A DNA stretch of 64,000 nucleotides from Variovorax paradoxus (GTDB lineage Bacteria > Pseudomonadota > Gammaproteobacteria > Burkholderiales > Burkholderiaceae_C): the NCBI RefSeq assembly GCF_030815975.1, contig NZ_JAUSXL010000002.1, forward strand, positions 3,584,501 through 3,648,500. Reading direction: 5' to 3'. Below, in pieces: positions 17,769 through 24,948 of the stretch (its first letter is position 1; each line of letters opens with the position of its first letter). A program made the position numbers and the translations under genes. The notes below the pieces were generated by a model. The model made no database searches, was not told where the DNA came from, and was given only the letters and a program-made list of their open reading frames with translations.

Positions 17769-18523
17769 GCGTGAGCGAAAAATCTGAAGCCAGCGATGCA
17801 TTTCGCGTTGAAAGACTCACAGTCGATTTTGGAGCTGCTCATGGACCGCTCCAAGATTTCTCGCTAGCCCTTCGAAAAGGCGAGATCACTTGCCTTCTCG
17901 GTCCCTCTGGGTGCGGCAAGACAACCCTGCTGAAGTCGCTGGGCGGCTTTGTCGTCGGCCGGGATACTGGAGGTGTCCTGTTCGAAGGGCGGTACCTGAA
18001 TGGGCCCACGCCAGACATCGTGATGATCTTCCAGGAGAACAATCTTTTCCCTTGGTTGACCGTTCGAGGCAACGTGGAGTTTGGACTCAAGTTCAAGGGT
18101 AGATCATCCGGCAAGGCCAAAGTCGTGGACGAGATGCTTCATACCGTGGGCCTCGCGGAGGCGGCGACAAAGTACCCGCATGAGCTGTCGGGAGGCATGC
18201 GCCAACGCACGGCCATTGCACGTGCCCTTGTTTCGGGTCCTCGTGTCTTGCTGCTCGACGAGCCCTTCAGCGCGCTCGACATCAGTCTGCGCAGGCGCAT
18301 GCACGCTCTCATGCTCGATCTTTGGGAGAAGACCGGGACGACGATGGTGATGGTCACGCACAGCATCGAAGAGGCAATCCAAGTAGGTCATCGTGTACTC
18401 GTCCTCGGAGGGCGCCCGGCCGAGGTCTTGATCGATGCGGACACGTCGGAAGGAGCCATGAAGGATCGGTACTCGCCGGAGTTTCTTGCGTTGCAACAGC
18501 GCGTCGAAGCCGTCATCTACTGA
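17765..18523 (+). CDS. ABC transporter ATPase, SsuB/TauB-like
   Basis: The protein has 252 residues from the GTG overlapping the permease stop (a second GTG two codons later is possible). Walker A is GPSGCGKT, the Q-loop is IFQENNLFPW, the signature is LSGGMRQR, Walker B is VLLLDEPFSAL and the H-loop is VMVTHSIEEA. It supplies energy to the importer encoded just upstream. The nitrile hydratase genes begin 8 bases later, tying uptake and breakdown into one transcript. Confidence 0.92.
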   Translation: MSVSEKSEASDAFRVERLTVDFGAAHGPLQDFSLALRKGEITCLLGPSGCGKTTLLKSLGGFVVGRDTGGVLFEGRYLNGPTPDIVMIFQENNLFPWLTVRGNVEFGLKFKGRSSGKAKVVDEMLHTVGLAEAATKYPHELSGGMRQRTAIARALVSGPRVLLLDEPFSALDISLRRRMHALMLDLWEKTGTTMVMVTHSIEEAIQVGHRVLVLGGRPAEVLIDADTSEGAMKDRYSPEFLALQQRVEAVIY

Positions 18524-18531
18524 GGCTCGGA

Positions 18532-19209
18532 ATGAACGGGATACATGACATGGGTGGTCTCCACGGGTTCGGCCTGGTCGAGCAAGAGGTGAATGAGCCC
18601 GTCTTCCATTCTTTCTGGGAGAGCCGAGTGTTCTGTATGACACAGGTTCTCGATACCAAGGAGATTTGGAACCTGGACGAGCATCGCCATGAGATCGAAC
18701 TGATGAGTCCTGATGACTACATTCGCTCGGGCTATTACGGCCGCTGGCTATTCGCGATGGAACGCCTCTTAGATCGCAAGAACATCCTGCGGCGCGCTGA
18801 GATCGAGAGGCGGGTCGAGGATCTGGCGACGCACGTGGAGTCCTTGTCTGTATGCGATGCGCCGAGGGACTGGCCCAGGCGAGATGACCAAAAGGTTCGT
18901 TGGGGTGCGTGGAGACATGAGGACAGCGTCAGTCCGCGGTATCACGTAGGCCAACAGGTTCGCATCAGGAATATTCACCCTGAGGGCCACACACGCGTCA
19001 CCGCCTACGCACGGGGAAAGGTTGGCGTTGTTGATCGCGTCAACGCCGAGGCATGGGTCTTCCCAGACACCAGAGCTCACTACAGGGGCGAGCGGACTCA
19101 GGCGGTCTACGGTATTCGACTCTGTGCGGCCGATCTCTGGGGGCCCCAAGCTGAACCCAACACCACCGTGTTTATTGACCTCAGCGAGGAACACCTCGAG
19201 GAACCTTGA
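18532..19209 (+). CDS. nthB: Nitrile hydratase beta subunit
   Basis: A 225-residue protein opening MNGIHDMGGLHGFG, the hallmark N-terminus of nitrile hydratase beta subunits, with the C-terminal SH3-like domain (YHVGQQVRIRNIHPEGHTR, then RGKVGVVDRV and YGIRLCAADLWG). With the alpha subunit it hydrates R-CN to the amide. The gene order beta then alpha is the one commonly seen in cobalt-type enzymes. It lies 8 bases behind the ABC ATPase gene, and the alpha gene follows after 3 bases. Confidence 0.93.
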   Translation: MNGIHDMGGLHGFGLVEQEVNEPVFHSFWESRVFCMTQVLDTKEIWNLDEHRHEIELMSPDDYIRSGYYGRWLFAMERLLDRKNILRRAEIERRVEDLATHVESLSVCDAPRDWPRRDDQKVRWGAWRHEDSVSPRYHVGQQVRIRNIHPEGHTRVTAYARGKVGVVDRVNAEAWVFPDTRAHYRGERTQAVYGIRLCAADLWGPQAEPNTTVFIDLSEEHLEEP

Positions 19210-19212
19210 CAT

Positions 19213-19806
19213 ATGAAAACGCATACCCCGCCAGAGAAACCCTGGCAAGCGCTCCGTACCGAAGCAGTGGAAAGCCTCCTTGTAGAGCTCGGTGTCATCA
19301 AATCCGAACAGGTCGACGAATTCGTCCGCCACTATGAGGAACGCGTTGGCCCTAGGGGCGGCGCGCGTGTTGTTGCCCGAGCCTGGGTGGATCCAGATTT
19401 CAGGACAAGGCTTTTGGCCGACGGGCTAGCAGCCTGTGCCGAGTTGGGATTGGGCGGCCCTGAGACGGAGAAGCTGCATGTGGTGGAGAACACGTCGAGC
19501 GTTCACAACGCCGTTGTTTGCACGCTTTGCTCGTGTTACCCCTGGCCGATCCTGGGTGTGCCGCCAGCTTGGTACAAATCCAGCGCCTACCGTTCGCGCA
19601 TGGTGAGGGAACCCCGCCGGCTTCTGGCCGAGATGGGGCTGGTGATCGATCCTTCGGTTGAGATCCGCGTGTGGGACAGCGTTTCAGAGATTCGCTACCT
19701 TGTTCTGCCTGAGCGTCCGGCTGGGTCGGAAGGGCTCGACGAGGATGCGCTTGCCACCCTGGTGACGCGTGACTCGATGATCGGTGTGGCGAGGGTCGTG
19801 CTATGA
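19213..19806 (+). CDS. nthA: Nitrile hydratase alpha subunit, cobalt type
   Basis: The 197-residue protein carries the metal claw VCTLCSC at about residues 102-108. Thr in the third position marks the Co(III) class (Fe types have Ser), and the two inner Cys are those normally oxidised to sulfinic and sulfenic acid. Standard flanks are present ([31 protein letters not shown]). The catalytic site forms with the beta subunit. Its stop overlaps the start of a small activator gene. In this operon the nitrile is likely a cyano-nitrogen compound rather than an aliphatic nitrile, because the following enzymes process ureido and guanidino groups; this is inference. Confidence 0.93.
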   Translation: MKTHTPPEKPWQALRTEAVESLLVELGVIKSEQVDEFVRHYEERVGPRGGARVVARAWVDPDFRTRLLADGLAACAELGLGGPETEKLHVVENTSSVHNAVVCTLCSCYPWPILGVPPAWYKSSAYRSRMVREPRRLLAEMGLVIDPSVEIRVWDSVSEIRYLVLPERPAGSEGLDEDALATLVTRDSMIGVARVVL

Positions 19807-20156
19807 CTGGCATTGAAGCAATACCCGAATCGTTCCCAACTCCCTGGGCTGCACGAGCGTTCGCACTTGTCAGTGCGCTGTCGCAATCTAAATGGATCGA
19901 CCTCAAGGACTTCCAGCGCGAACTGATCAGATCGATTTCTGATCATGAGCGCGGCGGCGCGTGCATTGCCGATGAAGCGTCCTACTACGACTGCTGGATC
20001 GAAGCGCTGACGGCCCTTCTCCATTCGAAGGGCTTCCCGATGTCGCGAATCGAACTGCTCGAAGATCGGATCCGGAAGAGCCTGATCGCAGCTACCCACG
20101 TGCATGGCGACCATGACCATGAGCCTGCACCCATCTATACGGAGAGAAGCCTGTGA
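19803..20156 (+). CDS. Nitrile hydratase activator/accessory protein (P14K-like)
   Basis: A 117-residue protein ([20 protein letters not shown], then [18 protein letters not shown]) resembling the beta-subunit N-terminus, as in the P14K/NhlE self-subunit-swapping chaperones that load cobalt into the alpha subunit. The C-terminus is His-rich ([11 protein letters not shown]), which could bind metal and fits the cobalt-delivery role. Start and stop overlap its neighbours by four bases (ATGA at 19803; the next start is at 20153). Confidence 0.82.
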   Translation: MTGIEAIPESFPTPWAARAFALVSALSQSKWIDLKDFQRELIRSISDHERGGACIADEASYYDCWIEALTALLHSKGFPMSRIELLEDRIRKSLIAATHVHGDHDHEPAPIYTERSL

Positions 20157-20836
20157 AGAAGGTCGAGGCAAGCCCTTATCAGTTTCCTATTGAAGGCCCC
20201 TTCAGTGCGCCGGAGACGGCGCTGATCATTATCGATATGCAGCGTGACTTCTGCGATCAGGAGGGTTACATGGGGCGTAGAGGGGACGACGTGACTGCCG
20301 CCCAATCGCTCATCCCACGGATCTCGTCGTTGCGGGACGCCGCTCGCGCCGCCGGCGTGCATGTGATCTACACCCGTGAGGGCCACCACCCCAACCTCGG
20401 GGATCTACCGAAGAACAAACGGGCGAAGACTTGCCGAGCGGGTGCGGAGATCGGATCGAGTGGAGGACTGGGGCGCTTGCTTATCAGGGGCGAGCCCGGT
20501 TGGGACATCGTCTCCGAACTGACTCCCTCCGCGAATGAGACTGTCATCGACAAGCCCGGAACCGGGGCGTTCTATGCGACAGACCTGGAGCATCGGCTGC
20601 GCTCGTCACGCATCTCGCAAGTCGTACTCGTCGGCGTCACCACGGGAGTATGCGTGTCCACCACCGCAAGAGAGGCGTCGGATCGAGGCTTCGACGTTCT
20701 CGTGCTGTCGGATTGTTGCGCCGAGCCGAACGCCCGAACTCACCAGATCGCACTCGAGCTCCTGCAGGTCGAAAGCGGGTACATCGCCGCGGTATCGGAC
20801 AGCGCATCCCTGACCGACGCACTGAAGTGTGATTAA
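20153..20836 (+). CDS. Isochorismatase-fold cysteine amidohydrolase (biuret/guanylurea hydrolase candidate)
   Basis: The 227-residue protein starts at GTG 20153, overlapping the activator stop. The catalytic triad of the isochorismatase-like hydrolases is intact: Asp28 (IIIDMQRDF), Lys134 (IDKPGTGAF) and Cys167 (GVTTGVCV). Members of this superfamily include biuret hydrolase and guanylurea hydrolase, both of which remove a terminal carbamoyl-amide nitrogen. Between a nitrile hydratase and an allophanate hydrolase, with DUF1989 deiminase subunits in the same operon, guanylurea (giving carboxyguanidine) or biuret (giving allophanate) are the best substrate guesses. The exact choice cannot be made from the sequence by eye. 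Confidence 0.83.
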   Translation: MKKVEASPYQFPIEGPFSAPETALIIIDMQRDFCDQEGYMGRRGDDVTAAQSLIPRISSLRDAARAAGVHVIYTREGHHPNLGDLPKNKRAKTCRAGAEIGSSGGLGRLLIRGEPGWDIVSELTPSANETVIDKPGTGAFYATDLEHRLRSSRISQVVLVGVTTGVCVSTTAREASDRGFDVLVLSDCCAEPNARTHQIALELLQVESGYIAAVSDSASLTDALKCD

Positions 20837-20879
20837 ACGTGCCCTGCCGGGCAAGCATAGAACCCAAGATCCGACTGAC

Positions 20880-22229
20880 ATGAATTCCGCCATTGAACCC
20901 AGCATCCAAGCCCTTACGCAGAAATTGCACACAGGCGATCTGAACCCGCTGACCGTCGCCGAAGAGGTCATACACCGACTCGAGCGGCATCGTGAGAATC
21001 CCATTTTCATTGCGACCAGTTCCCCCGAAACATTGCGCGAAAGGGCGCACGAGCTTGCCAAGCTGAACGCGGCGGACCGCATGTCGTTGCCACTCTTCGG
21101 CATACCTTTCGCCGTCAAGGACAACATCGACGTCGCGGGCATCCCCACGACTGCGGGATGCCCAGAGTACGCCTACGTTCCGGAGAAGACCGCGTTCGTC
21201 GTGCAGAGGTTGCTGGCCGCTGGCGGCATGCTTGTCGGAAAGTGCAACCTGGACCAGTTCGCGACCGGACTGACCGGCATGCGCTCCGTGTACGGCAGCC
21301 CGATCAATCCGTACAGCCCGGACCATGTGTCGGGCGGATCAAGCTCAGGCTCGGCCGTGGCCGTCGCCTGCGGCATCGTACAGTTCTCCTTGGGGACTGA
21401 TACCGCTGGTTCAGGGCGGATTCCAGCGGGGTTCAACAATATCGTTGGCTTCAGACCGTCCAGCGGGGTACTGAGCGCAACCGGTGTGGTCCCATGCGCC
21501 CGCTCCCTTGACACCATCTCGATCTTTGGGAACTGCTCGGACGATGTGCGTCGGGTGCTCGCGGTTGCCGCTGCCTACGATGGCGCCGATCCATTTTCCG
21601 TTCGCGTGCAGGATGGCGGGGCGCAGATTGCTGCTCCCGTCTATGGGGTCCTCGAGCCGCGGGACGATCTGTTCTTTGGCGACAAGCAGGCACGTGCAGC
21701 GTACGAGCGGGGACTGAATCGGTTGCGAGCGCTGGGTGCACAGACCAAGGTGATCGACTTCAAGCCATTCAAGGCCATCTCCGACATGACCTATTTCGGG
21801 CCCTCGATGTCAGAGCGAACCGCAGTCCTGGGTGACTTCATCGCGAGTCATCCGGATGCCACCTACACCGCGGTGGTGCGCGATGCCATCGTCAATGCTG
21901 CAAAGTTTTCGGCAGTCGATGCTTTCTCGATGCTCCACGAGGTCAAAAGGCTGGAAAGGCAAATCGAGCGGGAGACTTGGTCGCAAGTCGATGTTCTGTG
22001 CGTTCCGACTTCACCGACGATCCACACCCGAGACTTTGTTCGTGAGAATCCTGCCCTTGGTTCAACCAGCCTTGGCGACTATACGAACTTCGCGCCGTTT
22101 CTCGGGTTGCCTGCAATCTCGATTCCAAACGGCTTCCGCCCGGACGGGCTGCCGACTGGAATGATGTTCGTCGGGCGTGGGCACGATGACTCCAAGCTTC
22201 TGCAGGTCGGGGAGATGTACCAGGCTTGA
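20880..22229 (+). CDS. atzF: Allophanate hydrolase, AtzF-like amidase domain only, 3' end truncated
   Basis: From the ATG at 20880 the protein has 449 residues; a GTG at 20829 would add 17 and overlap the upstream gene. The Ser-cisSer-Lys triad is Lys80 (FAVKDNIDVAG), Ser154 (SGGSSSGS) and Ser178 (TDTAGSGR), with the same 74 and 24 residue spacing as AtzF. It hydrolyses allophanate to ammonia and carbamate/CO2. The reading ends GEMYQA and runs at once into an aldehyde dehydrogenase tail, so a few terminal residues of the amidase fold, and the usual C-terminal domain, are lost. The enzyme may still fold, because the catalytic core is complete. Confidence 0.87.
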   Translation: MNSAIEPSIQALTQKLHTGDLNPLTVAEEVIHRLERHRENPIFIATSSPETLRERAHELAKLNAADRMSLPLFGIPFAVKDNIDVAGIPTTAGCPEYAYVPEKTAFVVQRLLAAGGMLVGKCNLDQFATGLTGMRSVYGSPINPYSPDHVSGGSSSGSAVAVACGIVQFSLGTDTAGSGRIPAGFNNIVGFRPSSGVLSATGVVPCARSLDTISIFGNCSDDVRRVLAVAAAYDGADPFSVRVQDGGAQIAAPVYGVLEPRDDLFFGDKQARAAYERGLNRLRALGAQTKVIDFKPFKAISDMTYFGPSMSERTAVLGDFIASHPDATYTAVVRDAIVNAAKFSAVDAFSMLHEVKRLERQIERETWSQVDVLCVPTSPTIHTRDFVRENPALGSTSLGDYTNFAPFLGLPAISIPNGFRPDGLPTGMMFVGRGHDDSKLLQVGEMYQA

Positions 22230-22235
22230 ACTTGC

Positions 22236-22487
22236 TTGCGCCGCGAGCCGTTTGGACCGATCGCGGCACTGTCTACGTTCCAACGCCTTGAAGAAGCGAT
22301 CGAGGAATCCAATCGCCTTCCTCACGGCCTTGCGGGATACGCCTTCACGCGATCTCTTACTTCCGCCGATGTGCTCACGCGGGACATGGAGGTCGGGATG
22401 CTCTGGATCAATCAGGCTGCATCCGGCTCCGCAGAGCTTCCCTTCGGCAGCATGAAAGACTCGGGCTACGGTTCGGAGGGGGCCTGA
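22236..22487 (+). pseudogene. Aldehyde dehydrogenase C-terminal remnant
   Basis: Eighty-three residues ([20 protein letters not shown], then [39 protein letters not shown]) match the last part of NAD(P)-dependent aldehyde dehydrogenases of the succinate-semialdehyde type. The N-terminal NAD-binding part and the catalytic Cys are missing. It abuts the allophanate hydrolase 3' end within about 6 bases, recording a deletion or recombination joint. Confidence 0.82.
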
Positions 22488-22544
22488 GGCTCTCGAGGCG
22501 CCCTGCCGGCGATCTTAGGATTCCGCCCCAGAGTGCACAGTCGT

Positions 22545-22684
22545 TTGCGCGGGCAGGTGGATGCGGTGGGACTGACCCCCACATGCTCTCGACCTTCATC
22601 GCGTGCGATCGGGGATTCAAGGCGGCGCTGCGGATCAAGCCCACGAGGCCGGTCGAGAATGGAAAGACTGGCTTGAGCGATTGA
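22545..22684 (+). pseudogene. DUF2274 remnant
   Basis: One frame reads GQVDAVGLTP up to about 22,580, and after an apparent missing C in a C-run the next frame reads HMLSTFIACDRGFKAALRIK and stops at 22,682. This matches the C-terminal half of the DUF2274 protein encoded at 6738-7019 (AVDAVALIPHMLEAFMARDRGF). DUF2274 genes normally follow trbI, so this is a footprint of a second trb-type element's right end, now next to the AlpA and integrase genes. Confidence 0.7.
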
Positions 22685-22900
22685 ATCGTAGCTGGACTAC
22701 GACAGTTGCGATCAGTCCAAGTCGCTGACAAGGCACCCCAGCTACTAAGCTGAGCGTACTTACGCTGCTGTGCGCCCTGATGGGTCGTTCTCGGCTGCAC
22801 TACAGGGCACTCTGTTGTCCTGATGTTCTCAGGAGTGTGCAGCTTGTCTACGATTGAATCCGATGACCCCCGAAAGGCCGGTCCTGGTGTTCCACACCTG

Positions 22901-23254
22901 ATGACCGCTGCGCCGGCCTTCTTCCGCATCGCCGACGTGATGCGCATCACCGCCTTGAGCCGCGCCACGGTGTATCGTCGGATCGCCGACGGGATTTTCC
23001 CGCCACCGGTGCATTTGGGTGGGCGGGCCTGTGGCTGGACGCCGGCAGCGCTCCAAGCCTGGATCGACAATCCCGGCGGCTACCGCGCACCTCGCACGCC
23101 ACGTGATGACGGTGCTGCAGTGATGCCAGCATCGCCAGGGGAGAGGAGGGTGGCAACAGATGCTCTGAAGCGAAGCGGGCTTCAGCCGTCGAGCAGGACT
23201 GCGTCGAGTCGCTCGCCCAGCTTGCGCCAGGCTTCGCGTTTCTCGTCGGCGTAG
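22901..23254 (+). CDS. alpA: AlpA-like phage/element regulatory protein
   Basis: The core (FFRIADVMRITALSRATVYR, then RIADGIFPPPVHLGGRACGW and ALQAWID) is the winged-helix AlpA/MerR-like fold that controls integrase or excision in P4-type elements. The start is ATG 22901; a longer reading from 22823 is possible. The normal length is about 70-90 residues. This frame runs on to 117 and overlaps the 3' end of the convergent integrase, so the tail is probably not conserved. It probably acts as excision or integrase regulator for the island. Confidence 0.75.
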   Translation: MTAAPAFFRIADVMRITALSRATVYRRIADGIFPPPVHLGGRACGWTPAALQAWIDNPGGYRAPRTPRDDGAAVMPASPGERRVATDALKRSGLQPSSRTASSRSPSLRQASRFSSA

Positions 23255-24579
23255 TCATGGTGAAGGTAGTGCCGGCGCACCTTGCTGCCCGGCATGACGT
23301 GGTTTTGGCAGCGGTCGATGACATCCAGGCTGATGCCGAGCGACTGCATCATCGTGGCCGCGGTACGGCGCAGATCATGCGGGGTCCATTCCCCGTTCTC
23401 CCCTTTGGACAGCACCAGCGTGTCGTCGTTGCGGCGGTTCTTGAGCGGCTTGCGGTTCTTGAAGCCCATCTGTCTGTCGCCGACCTGCTTGGAAACGGTC
23501 TTGACGTCGATATGCCCTTCTTTCTGACGGGCAGGGAAGCACCACGCGCTCTTGCCTTCACCTTCGCCAGTGAGCCCGTGCAGTTCCTTGAAGTGGCCAA
23601 GCGCGAAGTCCGATAGGTAAACCTGCCAGTCCACGCGCGTCTTGGTGTTCTCGCGCGGAACGAACCAGGTGCCGGCCTCGAGGTCTATGTGTTCCCATCT
23701 GGCCATCAGCAGCTCGCCGATGCGGCATGCGGTGCCGAGGCAGAGCCACAGGGCCAGTTGCGTTTCCCGTTGCAGCGGACGATCGGCGCTGCGCCGGTTC
23801 TCGGCCGATTCATACTGCGCCAACGTCGTCGCGAAGATATCGCGCAACTCGCGGATTTCGGCAGGCTTGAGGACACGTTCGCGGATGACCGGCTCGTAGC
23901 CGCTGGGCACCACCTGCTTGGTTTCGACCAACTCGGCCGGGTTGCCCTCGCTGAGTAGCGCTTTCCAAGGCTGTCGCTTGATCGCCCAGCGATACATCTG
24001 CCTGATCTCGGACAGCATCCGCTCTGCCGTGCGCCCGCGGCCACGGCTGCGACCGACCTTGCGCAGCGCGTCGCGCAGTTCGATGTCGGTGATGCCGCGT
24101 ACCGGCTTGTTGCCGAGGCGGGGCAGGATGTCCTTGTCGAACGTGCGGCGCAGTTCGGCGTTGCCATCAGAGCGCTGGACGCCGTTCTCGAGCCAGGCAT
24201 CGAACATGTCGCTCAGGGTGGATGCCTCGCGTTTGCGCTGAATTTCCGAAGCGATGAAGGCCTCGCGCTGAGCTACCTGCTCGGCCTCGCGTTCCATCAT
24301 CGCCACACGCGGGTCGGCACCGGAGGCGATGCGGGTGCGCTCCTCGGAGGCGGCTTGGCGTGCCTTCGCGAGCGACACGTCGGCGGCGTTGCCCAGGGCC
24401 AGTTTCTGGCGCTTGCCGTTGAACCCGTAGACCAGCAGCCACGACTTGTAGCCCGTTGGCAGGATACGCAGAAACAACCCGCCGCCGTCGGCCATCAGGC
24501 GTTCTTTGTCTGTTGCTTTGGCGGTCTTGACTGCCCGATCTGTCAGTTGAAAGTGAGCCATCCTGTCGTTCCTGGTCAA
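23182..24579 (-). CDS. P4-type tyrosine integrase of the island
   Basis: A 465-residue integrase (459 if started at the ATG at 24561, MAHFQLTDRAVKTAK). An N-terminal DUF4102 arm-binding domain (LMADGGGLFLRILPTGYKSWL) is followed by a core-binding domain and the phage-integrase catalytic domain: Arg in TACRIGELLMARWEH, the HDLRR box in WTPHDLRRTAATMMQ, then a later His in CQNHVMPG and the nucleophile Tyr in RRHYLHHDY. All catalytic positions are present. It lies 265 bases from the tRNA-Asp fragment used as attachment site and is transcribed away from it. Confidence 0.93.
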   Translation of the reverse strand: MTRNDRMAHFQLTDRAVKTAKATDKERLMADGGGLFLRILPTGYKSWLLVYGFNGKRQKLALGNAADVSLAKARQAASEERTRIASGADPRVAMMEREAEQVAQREAFIASEIQRKREASTLSDMFDAWLENGVQRSDGNAELRRTFDKDILPRLGNKPVRGITDIELRDALRKVGRSRGRGRTAERMLSEIRQMYRWAIKRQPWKALLSEGNPAELVETKQVVPSGYEPVIRERVLKPAEIRELRDIFATTLAQYESAENRRSADRPLQRETQLALWLCLGTACRIGELLMARWEHIDLEAGTWFVPRENTKTRVDWQVYLSDFALGHFKELHGLTGEGEGKSAWCFPARQKEGHIDVKTVSKQVGDRQMGFKNRKPLKNRRNDDTLVLSKGENGEWTPHDLRRTAATMMQSLGISLDVIDRCQNHVMPGSKVRRHYLHHDYADEKREAWRKLGERLDAVLLDG

Positions 24580-24647
24580 GGGACCGCGAGGGGTGGCCGA
24601 GCACTTGTTCGCATACTCCAGCGTCGATCCGCGACCCCCGGTAATCT

Positions 24648-24697
24648 GGGAACAGAATAGCTCAAAAATGGACTCCGTGGGAACACAGTGGGAACAA
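24648..24697 (+). repeat. Three direct copies of TGGGAACA near the attachment site
   Basis: TGGGAACA occurs at 24648-24655, 24679-24686 and 24690-24697, between the integrase start and the tRNA-Asp fragment. Short direct repeats in this position are what arm-type integrase sites look like, but binding is not shown. The rest of 24,580-24,844 is non-coding and A/T-richer than its surroundings. Confidence 0.5.
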
Positions 24698-24844
24698 TTT
24701 GCACGCGCTTGAAAGATTCACCTTCAGATCGCTTGGTGCTTATCAAGAGGATAAAGTCTTTTATAGACAATGACTTGGAGTGATTGCGGCTGCTCCATAG
24801 CGTCTCAGATTGTTGCACTAAGTTGGTGCATTTTCTCGAATTTA

Positions 24845-24893
24845 CGGCCTGTCACGCCGGGGGTCGCGGGTTCGAGTCCCGTCCACTCCGCCA
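24845..24893 (+). tRNA. tRNA-Asp(GTC) 3' fragment, island attachment site
   Basis: The sequence from CGGCCTGTCACGCCGG through the T-arm GGTTCGAGTCC to CTCCGCCA is the anticodon loop (GTC), variable loop, T arm, acceptor 3' strand and CCA end of a tRNA-Asp. The 5' half (acceptor 5' strand and D arm) is absent; unrelated A/T-rich sequence precedes it. A duplicated tRNA 3' end starting in the anticodon region, next to a P4-type integrase, is the classical att duplication. The intact tRNA-Asp should lie at the far (left) end of the island, outside the window. This piece is not a functional tRNA gene. Confidence 0.9.
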
Positions 24894-24900
24894 GTCAAAG

Positions 24901-24938
24901 AACGGGTTGCATCAGAAATGGTGCAACCCGTTTTCTTT
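24901..24938. terminator. Rho-independent terminator after the tRNA-Asp fragment
   Basis: A perfect 11-base stem pairs AACGGGTTGCA (24901-24911) with TGCAACCCGTT (24922-24932), with a 10-base loop, and is followed by TTCTTT on the plus strand. It lies just behind the tRNA 3' end, where it would terminate the original tRNA-Asp transcript. It could also act on the convergent PAP2 gene from the other side. Confidence 0.8.
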
Positions 24939-24948
24939 GGGCCTTGCG

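Noticed and set aside
24845..24893. A functional tRNA-Asp gene
   Set aside because: The acceptor 5' strand and D arm are missing; upstream sequence cannot pair with the CCACTCC acceptor strand.
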